Below are positions 45,069 to 57,160 of a DNA stretch of 64,000 nucleotides, in pieces. The DNA is from Euborellia annulipes (lineage: Eukaryota > Arthropoda > Insecta > Dermaptera > Anisolabididae), in contig JAKCPI010005338.1 of assembly GCA_023213315.1 (NCBI GenBank), forward strand, positions 1 to 64,000, written 5' to 3'. The stretch's first letter is position 1. Every line of letters begins with the position of its first letter. The position numbers were made by a program, and so were the translations under genes. The notes below the pieces were generated by a model. It was not told the DNA's origin, ran no database searches, and was given only the letters and a program-made list of their open reading frames with translations.

Positions 45069-46200
45069 TAAAATTAAAACTTGAACATTATTTGTTTAAT
45101 TCCTTCTTTTAGGCTGCAGAGGTTATTCGTGTTTTATCTTTTATAAAATTACAGGGGACGTTTCACACGCTATTTCCCCAAGGCCACCCACCCACCACGA
45201 TCTTGGTGATTGATATTAGTGTTAAACAGGTGTGAATAAACTTTTTCCCCATGGGAGAATGTAAACTAATAATATTAATATAGAAAATAGCTTAATTATA
45301 ACGACTTTTGGAATGTCTAATCAAAATTATTCATGTTTTTTGTTTGTTTTTAGACATTCAAGTTAATTATCGGACAAGAAGAAATCAATCAGAACTAGAG
45401 AGAGAGAGAGAAAATAAGTTTTCATCTTAACTCAATTCAATTTTTAAGAGTTCAGAGATCAAAAATTTATTCTCATCTGCTTGTCAAAAAGAAGAAGGGT
45501 AGTCAAACTTTTTTTTTTTTTTTTTTTTTGAAATTGAAAAAAAAAGTCTATCCAACTCTTTTTGAATGCCAGTCATAAACCTAGGATCGATTATTTATTT
45601 AACCAGTCAACTTTAAGTTTTCTAGGGAATATTTTAGAATGGTGTAAATAAAATAAGTGTAAAAACGAGTCGGCGTATTCAGAATGCCTAGGAGTGAGAA
45701 TTTTTTTAATAATAATTGAAAAAGTCAAACTGATTCTTCAAAGTTATGAAGTACAAAATAAAGTTGATTCTAATCCGGACATGATTAATAAAAGGTTTGG
45801 AAACATTGATCTAAAGGGAAAAATAAATTTTTTTAAACAGATGAACAAAATGAAAAAATAAGCTACAGTAGAACTCCGATATGGTATATTTATAAAATTA
45901 TTTAGCAAACTACATAGAATCGAAATTCTGTATAGTACAAAATAAAAACATTGTACATCAACTGTATTTGTGCAGTATGTTATAAAAATTGTATGAAAAC
46001 AATAACTTTTCGGAAAATCCGAATATTTGCAAATCCACCAGTCACCTGGGTTCTACTGTATTTTTATACTGAATTTGATAAGAAATTAAAAATATTTTAT
46101 CTTTGATAAATGTAAATGTATATTCTTTTCATATCTCGGTTAAATATTAATTAGAATGCTTAAAATTAATTTAATTTCTTTGATTTTATATTTAGTAATA
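45069..46200. other. Unassigned sequence
   Basis: T-run at 45510-45529. Nothing else recognised. Confidence 0.4.
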
Positions 46201-46765
46201 TTTTACTTTCTCTTGCCTATATATGTATATATGCAGAGAAAAAGTATTGGATTCATGTCAAAAATTCGATGTCTAGATTTTGATGAATATACATGTTTTG
46301 AGGACCCCTGAGTCCAAAAAAGTGGGTTCCACAAAATGGTCTCTGTGTGTGTGTCTGTGAAGAAAAAATCTCAAGAACAAAAAGAGCTACGAGGCTGAAA
46401 TTTTATATTTAAATTAGACACCTCACTAAGGCGTGAAAATAAGCTTTTGAACAAAATTGGTTAAAAACTACTACCAAATGTACTTTTTCAGTTTTTTTTT
46501 TTGATTTTCTCAAAATTTGCTTGAACGATTTTGATTAAAATTCAAAAATTATTTATTTTTTAATTGCTCTTTATATATTTTCATTTTGCTCTCAAAATTG
46601 TTTAAAGCATACTTTAATCTTGAACAAAATATAAAGATTTGTTCATAGGGAAACAGCTTGAATTCTTATATACCGACGAAAACAGAAAAGGAAACAAAAT
46701 CCTGGGGTGACAAATACATTAACATAAGAAAGTTGTGTGTTGTGCTACCATTTTTTAAAATCGAA
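46201..46765 (+). repeat. FA repeat, hairpin decayed
   Basis: TTTACTTTCTCTTGCCTATA to ATCCTGGGGTGACAAATACA...GTTGTGTGTTGTGCTACCAT. Confidence 0.87.
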
Positions 46766-47314
46766 GAAAAAAATAAAATTGAAATTTTTAGGCAAAAATA
46801 AGAGAATATGTTTAAAAAAAAAATAGGATATTAAGTACGTATATGAAGAAAGAGCAAATTTTCTACTGTAGGAGTATTTCATATCATTGAAAGAGGAAGT
46901 AATTTCAGCCCAATCAGTGGATGTTTTACTCTCACAAGTGTAAAGAACAAACTCTGAAGGATGGAAGAAGAAACTCTCTCTCTCATACCCTTGCGCTTTA
47001 TTAACCGTGAAACTGGCAAGTAATATCTATATATTGGACCACCCTTGCTGTGCAAATATCATTCAAGGCAATGTAATGGTCGGTAACAAAAGTTATACAA
47101 AGACCCCGGAGGCTGCCACGCAGCTACTTGAGATTTCCGCGCATTTAATCTCAAATACAGGAATTTGCCAAAGTCACCCCTTTCTGGAAAATTGTTCTCC
47201 CTCTCGCTCATTTGCCTCTCTCTCTGTTTCTTCATCTTCATCCATTTACAAATGACTAATAAGGATTTTGAAATATATTTAAGTCCTTGTTTGAGGAATT
47301 AAAAACAAAATCTT
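46766..47314. other. Unassigned sequence
   Basis: Open frames on both strands at about 47007-47255 are serine-rich or arginine-rich and match nothing I know. Not called a gene. Confidence 0.35.
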
Positions 47315-47690
47315 CGGTATATGAAAGTTGTGTTCTGTGCTTGTCACACCAGATTTTTTGTGTTGACATATATTTACCGATATATTATACATTTTAAAGA
47401 GCATCTGAAATCGATTTTTGAATTTTAATCAAAATTTTTTGAACGAATGTTGAGAAAATCGAAAAAAACTGAAAAAGTACCATCAGTAAAGTACGAGTAC
47501 TTTTTGGCCGATTTTATTTTAAAGCATAGTTTTGCGTCTTATTGGTGTACCTAACATAAATATAAAATTTCAACCTCGAAGCTCTTTTCGTTCATGAGAT
47601 ATTTTGAAGACATACAGACCATTTTGTGGGACCTACTTTTTTGGACTCAAGGGACCTCAAAACATGTATGTCGATTAAAATCTCGATTAC
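47315..47690 (-). repeat. FA repeat joined to FC
   Basis: One hairpin arm (AAGTTGTGTTCTGTGCTTGT...CACCAGATTTTTTGTG) and the body to AACATGTATGTCGATTAAAA. It then passes directly into FC sequence. Confidence 0.82.
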
Positions 47691-47865
47691 GGGAAAATTA
47701 TTTTGGTACCGAAATTCCTATAACATTTTGAGTTTAATTGCTGAAATTACAATTTCTCCCATAGTAAATGTATGTGGAAACATTTATGTATTCTTTAAAT
47801 CCTCAAGTAGGCACTGGCTTAGAACAATAATAATAATTTTCTTCTCATAATTAAGAAAAAAAAAT
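47691..47865 (-). repeat. FC family fragment
   Basis: GGGAAAATTATTTTGGTACC to TTCTCATAATTAAGAAAA, the middle of FC. Confidence 0.72.
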
Positions 47866-48406
47866 ATACAAAATAAAACACTCGGTTATTTGTTTCAAGA
47901 TATTTATCTTGACAACATATAAAAAGTTTATTCTCAAAGAGTTAGCTACTCGATATTTTTTTTTTTTTTTTTTTTTTGAAAAAAGGCTTGTTTTAATCCT
48001 TGGCGACCTCTCCCTTTACTTTACCTCACATCTCATTTGCTAGCGTCACGCAAACCAAACTTAACAAAGTTTTTTTTTTTTTCATATGAGTTTGTGTTCA
48101 CTTTTTCCGTTTTCTCCTTCTCTAACTCTGTGGTTTTTTTTTTTAGTCGCTTTCTTAAAGCTCTCAAAGATTTGTTTTAGATTTATGAATATGATTATTT
48201 AAATTAGAAAAAAAAAAAAAAATATTTTTTTCGTAAAAAAATTAAAACTTCTATATATGCTAATATTAATAGAAAAAAAAAGAATATAAAAAATATATCT
48301 TTAAAACAAGTTGATAAAATTGAATTTCGGCCTAGTTTAAATTAACAAAGTTGGGGAAAATTGGAAATTAGGATGGATAATTCATTCATAAGTAATTATT
48401 TGGAAA

Positions 48407-48437
<31 letters not shown>

Positions 48438-48500
48438 GGTTGTTTATTATAATGTAAAAATTATTAATGAAAATGAAAAAAAAAATAAATTTAAGGTGAG
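47866..48500. other. Unassigned sequence with long T-runs
   Basis: T-runs at 47958-47977 and 48411-48437. Nothing else recognised. Confidence 0.4.
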
Positions 48501-48519
48501 CAATAAAGGGAAAAGTAAA

Positions 48520-49130
48520 TTATAAATGAGAATTGAAATTCAAAAGAAATAAGACTGCGGCTTCGCTTCCTTAATAATTAAACGAAATATCTATATCAGT
48601 CTCATTAAACAAAATATAGATTTCCATAAAAAAAAATTATCAATGTCAATGTAATTGTTAAAAATATAATAAAGAAAAAAAAAGGAAATTTAATTATATA
48701 ACGATTTTTATTATTTTTAATTTGAGGGATTTAATTATTATAATTAATAGGCTTTAAATTTTCATAAAGTGAGATAGAATGAGATAGAACCCAATGCTTT
48801 CCAATTGGGAAAATTTATATTTTCAGGAATTTAGTAAAGGAAACCTTTGACGAAGGAGACGTTTCGAACAAAATTTATTAATCTTTATGAACTTATATCT
48901 CATTTAGAGACATTGTACTTGTTGCATAAAAGTCCCTGTATATGTATATTTTAAAAAAAGGTCGAATGTTTAAGACAACAAGATAAATGAGAATTGAAAT
49001 TAAAAGAAAAGGAATAGGACTGCGGCTTCGCTTCTCTGTCTATTCGAGGTTTATGAGGACTGAAGATGGATTTTGACCGAAACGTCTCTTTCGGCATTTG
49101 GCTTCGTTTACTTTGCTTGCTCGTTCCTAA
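48520..49130. repeat. Region with direct repeats and HH-like motifs
   Basis: AAATGAGAATTGAAATT...GACTGCGGCTTCGCTTC occurs twice, at about 48524 and 48986. At 49051-49090 (plus) the sequence reads CTGAAGA, T, GG...CC, GAAACGTC. A minus partial GAAACGTCTCCTTCGTC lies at 48848-48870. It may be a decayed HH element. Confidence 0.45.
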
Positions 49131-49195
49131 TGTAATTACGATATTTTGATGTATTGGTTTCCAGGGATATTTATTTATACTCTTTGCTATCGAAA

Positions 49196-49232
49196 TAATT
49201 TAAATAAATTCGTCGGACTGCCTGGGGTCTGT
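49196..49232 (-). mobile_element. SINE-1 tail fragment
   Basis: AATTTAAATAAATTCGTCGG then ACTGCCTGGGGTC is the SINE-1 tail and part of the B-box side. Confidence 0.5.
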
Positions 49233-49606
49233 TGGCTTTTAGATTATCACGGCAACACGTAAAATTCAGTTCTCATATCTTCAGTCTTAAACATCTTATT
49301 CGGTGTCTTATACTAATACCAGCGGCAAGGCCCACGGAAAGCTCCCTAGAAACCATTGCTGGTCTTCGGCGAGCAATTGCAATTTCCCTCTCTAACACTG
49401 GCCAATCAGCGAGAGAGGGTGGTAAACATATTACATACACCATACACCGGAAGTGAATGGCTAGCGCTTTATATATATATGATTTTTATTTATTGAAAAA
49501 TTAAAATTTTCCTAATTTTTTTTTTACTGACGTAATAAATACTAGCTAAATAATTTAGAAATTAGTATTTTGATAAAATCAAATTCAAAAAACTTATTGT
49601 GACAAT

Positions 49607-49802
49607 CATGCTTTTTATGCACTTGCTGTAATCATGGTGATGATGGTATATGTTGCTAACTTCATTGCATATAAAATGCTACTAACTTCAGATAGGGTGT
49701 CCCTTAGAGTTAGTTCGCTTGAGTCGGAGCAAGCGCACAGTACTTGGAATAAGTAGTAGAAACGTTGCATTTTTATTAAAAAAAAATTAATACAAAATGT
49801 TA
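49607..49802 (+). repeat. FB family repeat
   Basis: GCTTTTTATGCACTTGCTGT to GAAACGTTGCATTTTTATTA. It contains CTTGAGTCGGAGCAAGCGCA and TTGCTAACTTCATTGCATAT. Confidence 0.78.
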
Positions 49803-50514
49803 TTGTAATATTTTCAACGTTACAAATATGGAGGGAATTAGTAATAAAAATAAAAAAAATGAAATAAATAAAATCAATCAGAAAAACGATAAAGAAAATT
49901 AATATAGGAGAGAGAAAACAACGTATTTATTGATTTTGATATCAAACTAGAGTTTTTATTTATGTTTTGTTTTCATTACTGATCTAATCAAAGCTCTTTT
50001 TTTTTTTTTTCTTAACGGATTAGATTCTAATTATTTATAGAAAAATGTAAATTTACATACATTTGTTATGTATATGATCTCACAACAGGTACAAAAACAA
50101 ACAAATAATAAATATATATGGAATTTTAGATTATTCCATTCCGAAACCCTCCCCCCGTCGTATTATTCTATAAAATGAAAGGACTGGAAAAAAAAATAAA
50201 TATATTGTTCGTATAGAACGCGTCTAAATAATATCGAGAGGCTTTATTTTATTAAAATGCTTTTAATATTAAATCCCGGTTAATATATATATATATATAT
50301 ATATTTGGTTCAACTATAAATTCCATTTGGTGTTTGATGAACCTATCAGAATGCGAATGAATGGATGTGATTCGTAGTTATAGAAATAAAAAAAAGGTTT
50401 ATTTTTTTATTGACATTAAATATAAAATAAATAATAATATCACGTTACTGGGATACCCTTAATTAAGGAGCTAATGTCCTCCGATTATTAATGCGTTAAG
50501 TTCAAGCTAATCAG
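49803..50514. other. Unassigned sequence
   Basis: AT repeat at 50283-50305. Nothing recognised. Confidence 0.4.
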
Positions 50515-50578
50515 AAAGTTTTTGCTGTGACAAAGTTGTGTGCTGTGCGACCAGTCGCACCAGATTTTTTTTTTTAGT
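50515..50578 (+). repeat. FA hairpin arm
   Basis: ACAAAGTTGTGTGCTGTGCG then ACCAGTCGCACCAGATTT, without the rest of FA. Confidence 0.7.
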
Positions 50579-51549
50579 ATGCCCGTTTAGTCTACCCGCT
50601 ACCTGAGCTAAAAACTTTTACAAAATACATATTTATCAAATTAATATAAATAAGACAAAATTAATACAATACTAACGCAAAATAAAAACAATACCGAAAC
50701 AAATTTAATACAATATGAAAACAAAAGCGAAACAATATCAAAGCAATATGAACACAATATAGGCCTACATACAATAATAGGGCAAAACTAGAACCTATAA
50801 TTACAATGAATGTAATCAAATTTTTTTTTTTTAATATTTATTTTAAGGTCTTTTTTTGGCATTTAGGGCCCTAATCAGTAGATTAAAAAAATGTATTTTT
50901 AGAAGACGAAATATAAAAAAAAAAGATTTCATATGATTAAGACGACGTTTCGGTGACTAACCGTCACCCATCTTCAGGACAATGGTTTTTCAAAATTTCT
51001 CTGCCTCCTTCAATTGTTAGATGTACTTAGAGTGCCTCAAAATATATAACATACAATATAGCATATAATCAGGTCTATTCTCTAAAAACAGGCGTTAAAA
51101 TTTAAAATAAACAAATAGGTGTTAAAAAGTAATGTAAAAAAAAATCAGCGTTAAAAAATGCTATTCAAAATCACTTCCTTGCCTCAAATAGCTATTCTGT
51201 AAACAAAAAGCGTTAATATTTAGTGAATAGTGTTAAAAATTAATGTCATGTCTATGGGGGTGCCCTTAATATTTTAACGTCGTGTTTAAAATAAACATGG
51301 CGTCTTAACCTAAAAACTAAGGTTATGATTAGAGAGGATTTTAAGAAAATTTATTGTAATTTTTAAGAACATTAGATATTTAATTTTACACGAATTAGAA
51401 AAACTAAGTGATTGAGATTGATTTTTTATGCTTTTTGGTTTTTTTGAGTTTTATGTTATTTTCCCCTTTATGTTATTTGAACTTATTTTAAAATATTTAT
51501 AATTTTTTCTTTTTTTATTAAAAAACCCAGTTTTCTCATTCCACGATAC
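50579..51549. other. Unassigned sequence with one HH-like motif
   Basis: At 50942-50984 (minus): CTGAAGA, TG, GGTGAC-GGTTA-GTCACC, GAAACGTC, a six-pair stem. The ACAATA-type repeats at 50640-50780 are degenerate simple sequence. Confidence 0.45.
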
Positions 51550-51790
51550 ACAAGGGGCGTACATAAGGGGAGGCCGAGGGGCCCCCCCTCCCTAAATGTT
51601 TGATCGGCCCGAGTGGAAAAAATATAGTCTGTAAAAAATTTTTCCGAGGGTCAAAAACTTAGGTTCCGCAAAAGGGAAAATGTTCGGGGACGGGGCGGAA
51701 AAAATTTAGTTTCTTTAAAAAAAAATTTCAGAGAAAAATTTTTGAGTTCAGGTCCTCCTCCCCCCTGAAAAATTTCTATATACGCCCTGC
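51550..51790. mobile_element. Probable MITE (AGGGGCGTACATAAGG...TATACGCCCTG)
   Basis: The ends AAGGGGCGTACATAAGGGGA and, reversed, CAGGGCGTATATAGAAATTT are inverted. Related to 12425-12665. Confidence 0.55.
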
Positions 51791-51854
51791 ACACAGTCTT
51801 TCGGAACTTAGGTATTTAAGGTTTAAACGATACTCGTTATTTGAGCCTCGAGGG

Positions 51855-52490
51855 GGGTAATCTGGTGGGACTGGTCGCACACTTTCGTAATTTAAAGTTG
51901 AATTCTGTACTTTACCTTTACTGTACTTTACCTGAATATAAGTATATACAAATAAAATTTTTAAGTTTTAATTTTTAAAAATTCAAATTAATTACATCCC
52001 CCCCCTTTGTATCCGCCATTGGTATGAGTAAAAATTGTTATTAGATGCTTTTTTCAACTTTGTGCTTATTTAACAACTTTTTATTCAAGATTTTTATGTT
52101 TTTAAGACTTTTTTCCATTTTTTATGCTTTTTTGTCGGTCTCTAGTTATGATTTTGATAGCTTTGAAATAAAACATGTTAACGTCGCTGTTAAGACTTGA
52201 TTTAGAGAATAGCTGATTGTTTGTATATTACTTTTTAACACCCATTTGTTAATTTTAAATTTTAACGTCTGTTTTTAGATAATAGACCTGAATAACAAGT
52301 AGAAATTATTATTATTAGCAATGAAAATAATATTCACACAGTCAATATTCAACAGGCCATTTTTTGGGACCCATTTTGTTGGACTCAAGGGACCTCAAAA
52401 CATGTATTTGCATCAAAATCTCGACATCGAATTTTTGACATGAATCCAATACTTTCTCTCTACATATTTAGTTAATAAAAAGTAAAAAAA
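51855..52490 (-). repeat. FA fragments
   Basis: A half hairpin (TAATCTGGTGGGACTGGTCG, 51858-51915) and, separately, a left end (52345-52490: CCATTTTTTGGGACCC to ATGAATCCAATACTTTCTCT). The DNA between is unassigned. Confidence 0.75.
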
Positions 52491-53147
52491 AAAAAAAAAC
52501 CGACATAGAATCGCCCATCTTTGATATAGATCAAATTTTTTAGGCTAATAGAGAATTGAAGTTTAAAAAAATCTATTTTCTAAAGTTTTAAATTGAAAAG
52601 TAGAAAGGCAATGCTCTTTTAAAGGTGAAAGAAAGAAACTGTGAATTGATGGCTTTAATTTAGTTAAGATTTATTGTTCGCTAGGTCAAGAGAATTGAAT
52701 ATTTTCAAAGTTTACATTTAGTCTTTTTTTTTCTTTTTCTCTTTTCATTCGTTTAAACAAAACTGGTTGAACAGAGACCAATATCCGTTAGAGCAGAAGG
52801 GATTTATTTAATCGGGAATTTGACAAACAGGTAAGAAACAATATCTCTTTATGTATTTGTGTGTGTGTGTGTGTGCATAAGTGGATATAGAGAATACGAA
52901 AAGCGGCTTTGATCAATCGGCTTGTCAATGTTTACCTTCAGGTCTTGTCTCTCGCGATCTTTCCTCTATGCCGAGTACAAGTTTTGTTTACAAATCAGAG
53001 AATGATGAACAAAATAATGATGAATTTTTAGGGTGGTGGCCTCATAGCAAGAGCTGATAAGTGAGACGAAATTGATAAAATCTTTACCGCGTAGACAAAC
53101 AGAAGTCGGGGGTTTTTCTTTCCTCTATGAGATACTGAATCATAAAA
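52491..53147. other. Unassigned sequence
   Basis: A short TG repeat at 52857-52876. No exon recognised. Confidence 0.4.
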
Positions 53148-53905
53148 ATTCTGGTGTGACTGATTGCACATGTTAAATTTTATAAATATGGAAAAAATAT
53201 TTAATTTTTCGCACTCACGGGGGGCCTCGCCCGAAATTATGCAGTCTTTAGAATTAGAGCCAATAAGGCTTTGACGAAAGTTTTTGCGCTGGTAAAAATT
53301 AGCGTCCAAAAAGGTATTTTTATGGAAAAAATTTGGTCCCAGAGAGTGGGGCGAAACAAAAATATCAGGACGCCGGGGATTTGGCCCGCGACGTTTGGTA
53401 TATAAGGTAGAACGCTAATCTCTGGAACAAATGCCACGAAAGAAAATGTTAAATTTATAATATGGAAAAATATTTAGTATTTTGTTACCATGGCAACTAT
53501 TTTTTATGAAATACAAGAGTAGTGTGCTTCAAACAATGTTCGAGGCAAAATGAGAATATACATTTTAAAGAGCATTTAGATTTATGAATTTTAAACAAAA
53601 AAATCGTTGGAACGAATTTAGAGAAAATCGAAAATAACTGAAAAAGTACATCAGTAAAGTACTAGTACTCTTTGGCCGATTTTGTTTAAAAACACTGTGT
53701 TACGTCTCAGAGGAGATACTTGACTTAAATATGAAATTTCAACCTCCTAGCTCTTTTCGTTCTTGAGATATTTAGTTTAGAGACACACCAATTTGCGGGA
53801 CCCACTTTTTTGGACTCAAAACATCAAAATCTCGACATCAAATTTTTGACATGAATCCAATAATTTCTCTCTATATATATGCATATATAGGTAAGAGAAA
53901 GTAAA
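53148..53905 (-). repeat. FA repeat carrying a second SINE type
   Basis: ATTCTGGTGTGACTGATTGC is the hairpin remnant. After an insertion (about 53204-53446) FA continues from TTTGTTACCATGGCAACT to GCATATATAGGTAAGAGAAA. Confidence 0.85.
53204..53446 (-). mobile_element. tRNA-like SINE (SINE-2) with long target duplication
   Basis: On the minus strand TCGTGGCATTTGTTCCAGAG, then TTAGCGTTCTACCTTATATA, CCAAACGTCGCGGGCCAAAT and CCCCGGCG have the layout of a tRNA-derived head with a B-box-like GGCCAAATCCC. About 33 bases (TGTTAAATTTTATAAATATG... and TGTTAAATTTATAATATGG...) flank both sides as a diverged duplication. Confidence 0.5.
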
Positions 53906-54532
53906 AATAAAAAAAAACTTGAATATTTCTAAATTGAAATTTTTTCTATATTATTAGAAAAGAAGATAAAATTTCTGACAGAATAATATCAACACTTTAA
54001 AGATCTCCATTTTTAATTAGATATTCATAAAATTATTATTAAAATTTCTTATCTCGCTCTCCTAAAGTCGGAGAACCTACACACAAGTACAAAGAACACC
54101 GGCTACGTGAGATGAAATCCGCAATTTGTGGAAACCTGCTGCTTGTCATGACGTAAGCTTGGCCGCTAAGACAGACAGGCATATTAAAATAAAACGTGAC
54201 ATCTCCTAATAAAAAAATCTGTTGTGACTGGTGGCACATCTTACTTCGGTAATTGAAAGTTGTGTTTTGAAATTTTTTTAGGCTCTTCATGAGAGTACAA
54301 AATTTTCAAATTTTAACAGGCTGTTGGTGAAAAAGAGCGGAATTTATTTACGATTTGATCCAAACACATTCGTTCACAAAATATCTCATTTATTGACGTA
54401 TTTATTTATTTAGTATAAGTTAAGTATGCTGGGACAAATCGTTAAGGTTATGTAGAATTATTTTAATGTGGAAAGCAGCCGCTGGTGTATTTTTTCCATA
54501 CCCTTATTTATTTGCTAGAGATAAACCTATTT
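53906..54532. other. Mostly unassigned, with an FA hairpin scrap
   Basis: AATCTGTTGTGACTGGTGGC...AATTGAAAGTTGTGTTTTG at 54217-54270 is an FA hairpin part. The remainder is not recognised. Confidence 0.45.
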
Positions 54533-54810
54533 TTACTTTCTCTTGCCTATATATATTTATATATGGAGAGAAACTATTGGATTCATGTCGAAAATAAATT
54601 CCACGTCAATATTTTGAAGCAAATACATGTTTTGATGTCCCGTAAGTCCAAAAAGTGGGTCTCGCAAAATGGTTTATCTGTGTGTATGCCTATGTTTAAT
54701 TTTATTGACAAACAAAATCTGGTGTGACAAGCAATAGAACATAACTTTCAATTACCGAAAAAAAGGGAAAGTTATCTGCTGCGCGACCAATCACACCAGA
54801 TTTTTTAACA
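54533..54810 (+). repeat. FA short form (both ends, middle deleted)
   Basis: TACTTTCTCTTGCCTATATA with about 170 bases of left part joins directly to a full hairpin (AATCTGGTGTGACAAGCAAT...CAATCACACCAGATTTTTTA). Confidence 0.88.
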
Positions 54811-55831
54811 CATAATTTCGAAATAATAATATAAATCTTTACTGATACTTGTATATAATTTTATTATACCATTTTTGATTTCTTTTTTTTTTTAGACATC
54901 TAAATCCACCCCCATGATTTTTTTATGATTGATGATTTTTACTATTTCCCTAAATATAATAATAAAAAAAAAGAATTTCAATGTTATGTAAATATTCTAA
55001 GAGGGTGGTTGGTTCTTTCTTTTTTTGTTGTTTAAAGATGAAGACAAGGAAATTGTAATGCCGATTGGCTGGCTGCTAGAGGTGTGTTGCTCAAAAAAAA
55101 AAAATTTGAGCGCACACGCAAGCATTAAGCATATAAAAAAAAATATCACGCACATTTTCATTAACTTAGATTGATTTGAATATTTCATGCTACTCATTCC
55201 GACAGGTATGAATTGAGTAAATATTTCCATGCATTATCAAACATGTTCTCTTGCCAATTTGCGTTTGCGTTATAATAAAACTTGGAGTCGGGAAAAAAAA
55301 ATGAACACCATCCGTATAACGATTGCAATTAAAAATTCAAATGCATAAAAACAGAATCCCTATAGGTATTTCAACAAAACAAAACCGAGAGTGCATTTAA
55401 GAGGGGAAAAAAAAAAAATATTTTAATTAATATCGCTAATGATGGGCTTAGACTTGTATTTATGGGAATTAGAAAAAAAGGACTCTTATTAAAAAGAGAG
55501 AAGATAATAACGTTTATTTAGTTGGTAGGCTATTCGAAAAGCCTTCACAAATTTTATTTGATGTCTTTTAATCTTCATCAAAAGAAAAAGACACGATTTT
55601 TTTTATATATTAGCAGAACTAAAGGGTTAGGATTTTTTTTTTAATGCTAAAAGACTATTCAATATGTAGGCCTATAATACTTTCAAAGTGAATGGGAAAG
55701 ATAAGCTAGATTCCTCCCCCTGCCCTATCCCACCCCTGTGTATTTGGATTATGAACTTGGCTTAAAACAAAGTGACCAATGGTAGAGAAGATAGGCAGCC
55801 AGCAAAGCAAATTATTCAAAAATAAACATAT
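54811..55831. other. Unassigned sequence
   Basis: No family copy or exon recognised. Confidence 0.4.
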
Positions 55832-56020
55832 TTTTACTTTCTCTTAAATATAGAGAAAAGGTTTTGAATTCATGTCAAAAATTCGAGATTTTGATGGATA
55901 TACATATTTTGAGGCCCTCTGAGTCCAAAAAAAGTGGGTCCCGCAAATTGGTCTGTCTGTATTCAATTTAAAGCTACTAGGCTGAAATTTTATATTTAAG
56001 TTAGACACCCACGTAAAATT
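55832..56020 (+). repeat. FA left part
   Basis: TACTTTCTCTTAAATATAGA to TTTATATTTAAGTTAGACAC. Confidence 0.85.
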
Positions 56021-56754
56021 TAAAACAGAGAAATTATTGGGGGGGTTGGGTGGTGTTTTTTTTTTTTTAAAAATGTTTTTAATTTTTTATTAAAATTTTT
56101 AAAGGGCATCCAGGAACTTTTTGTTTTATAAGGGTATGGTTCAGATAATGCATAAAATCCACTATGACACATACATAAAAACTTTGCCAGCTCTGAAGAT
56201 GGTACAAACAAGGGACCAAAACGTTAGCATCTGCAAATTAAAAAAATATATAAAGAAAAAAACTATATCTGCATTTTCTTATTTGATGATACCCTCCTAC
56301 ATATTAATATTACATCGCAACAATTCAATTACGTTTTAACCTCAAAAAATTTTGAGCCGTTCTAATGCGCTGTTTGATTAAGTCTTTATTAATATAGAAA
56401 TTTCCATCTTTTCTAAATCAATTCTCGTATGCCAATTCAAACTTTTATTTTTATTTAATGTGAGTCTTATATTAGAAAATTGACGTGTTCCTAAACATCT
56501 TAATTGAGTTTTCTAAAAGAGCTAAAAAGCATTTCTGGTGACATTAACGACGAATGATATTTTACTTGCTAATACAAAACAGTTTCCTTGATGAATGAAG
56601 AGAAAAAAAAATTCCTTTTGTGATTTACATAAACTATTAATAAATCAAAATATTTATAAGAAAGACTTATACAAAAATAGAAGGAATTTTCACCTTTACA
56701 TCTTGACTCAACTCAACAAAATGCCATTAATATAATAACAATAATTATCATAAT
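56021..56754. other. Unassigned sequence with one decayed HH-like motif
   Basis: CTCTGAAGATGGTACAAACA...GGGACCAAAACGTTAGC at 56192-56236 (plus) keeps the CTGAAGA and stem positions but has AAAAC instead of GAAAC. Confidence 0.4.
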
Positions 56755-57160
56755 TTTTACTTTCTGTACCTATATAAATATATATAGAGAAAGTAGGACT
56801 ATTAGTTTCATGTCAATAATTTGATGTCGAGATTTTGATGCATATACACATTTTGAGGTCCCTAAGTCCAAAAAAGTGGGTCTCGAAAAGAGCTACGAGG
56901 TTGAAATTTTATTTTTAAGTTAAGTACCTCTCTGGCACGTTTCACGAAGCTTTTGAACAACATAGCTCAAAAAGTATTAGTACTTTACTGATGTACTTTT
57001 TTTTTAGATTTTCTCAAACTTTTCTTTAAATATTTTAATTAAAATTCATAAATCGGTTATTTTTTTAGATATTCTTTCTGATGTGACAAGCACAGAACAC
57101 AACTGTCGATTACCGAAGGTAAGAGAAAGTTGTGGGCTGTGCGACCAGATTTTTTTTAAC
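56755..57160 (+). repeat. FA repeat, internally deleted
   Basis: TTTACTTTCTGTACCTATAT to the hairpin (TCTGATGTGACAAGCACAGA...GGGCTGTGCGACCAGATTTT). The part between GATATTCTTT and the hairpin is missing. Confidence 0.87.

Noticed and set aside
49232..49456. 74-residue open frame considered as a DDR or other exon
   Set aside because: No match to the missing half of the discoidin domain, and no splice-site support on the expected strand.
54039..54290. Minus-strand frame (SRFPQIADFISRSRC...) considered as a missing DDR 5' exon
   Set aside because: It lacks the expected discoidin landmarks and contains FA hairpin sequence.
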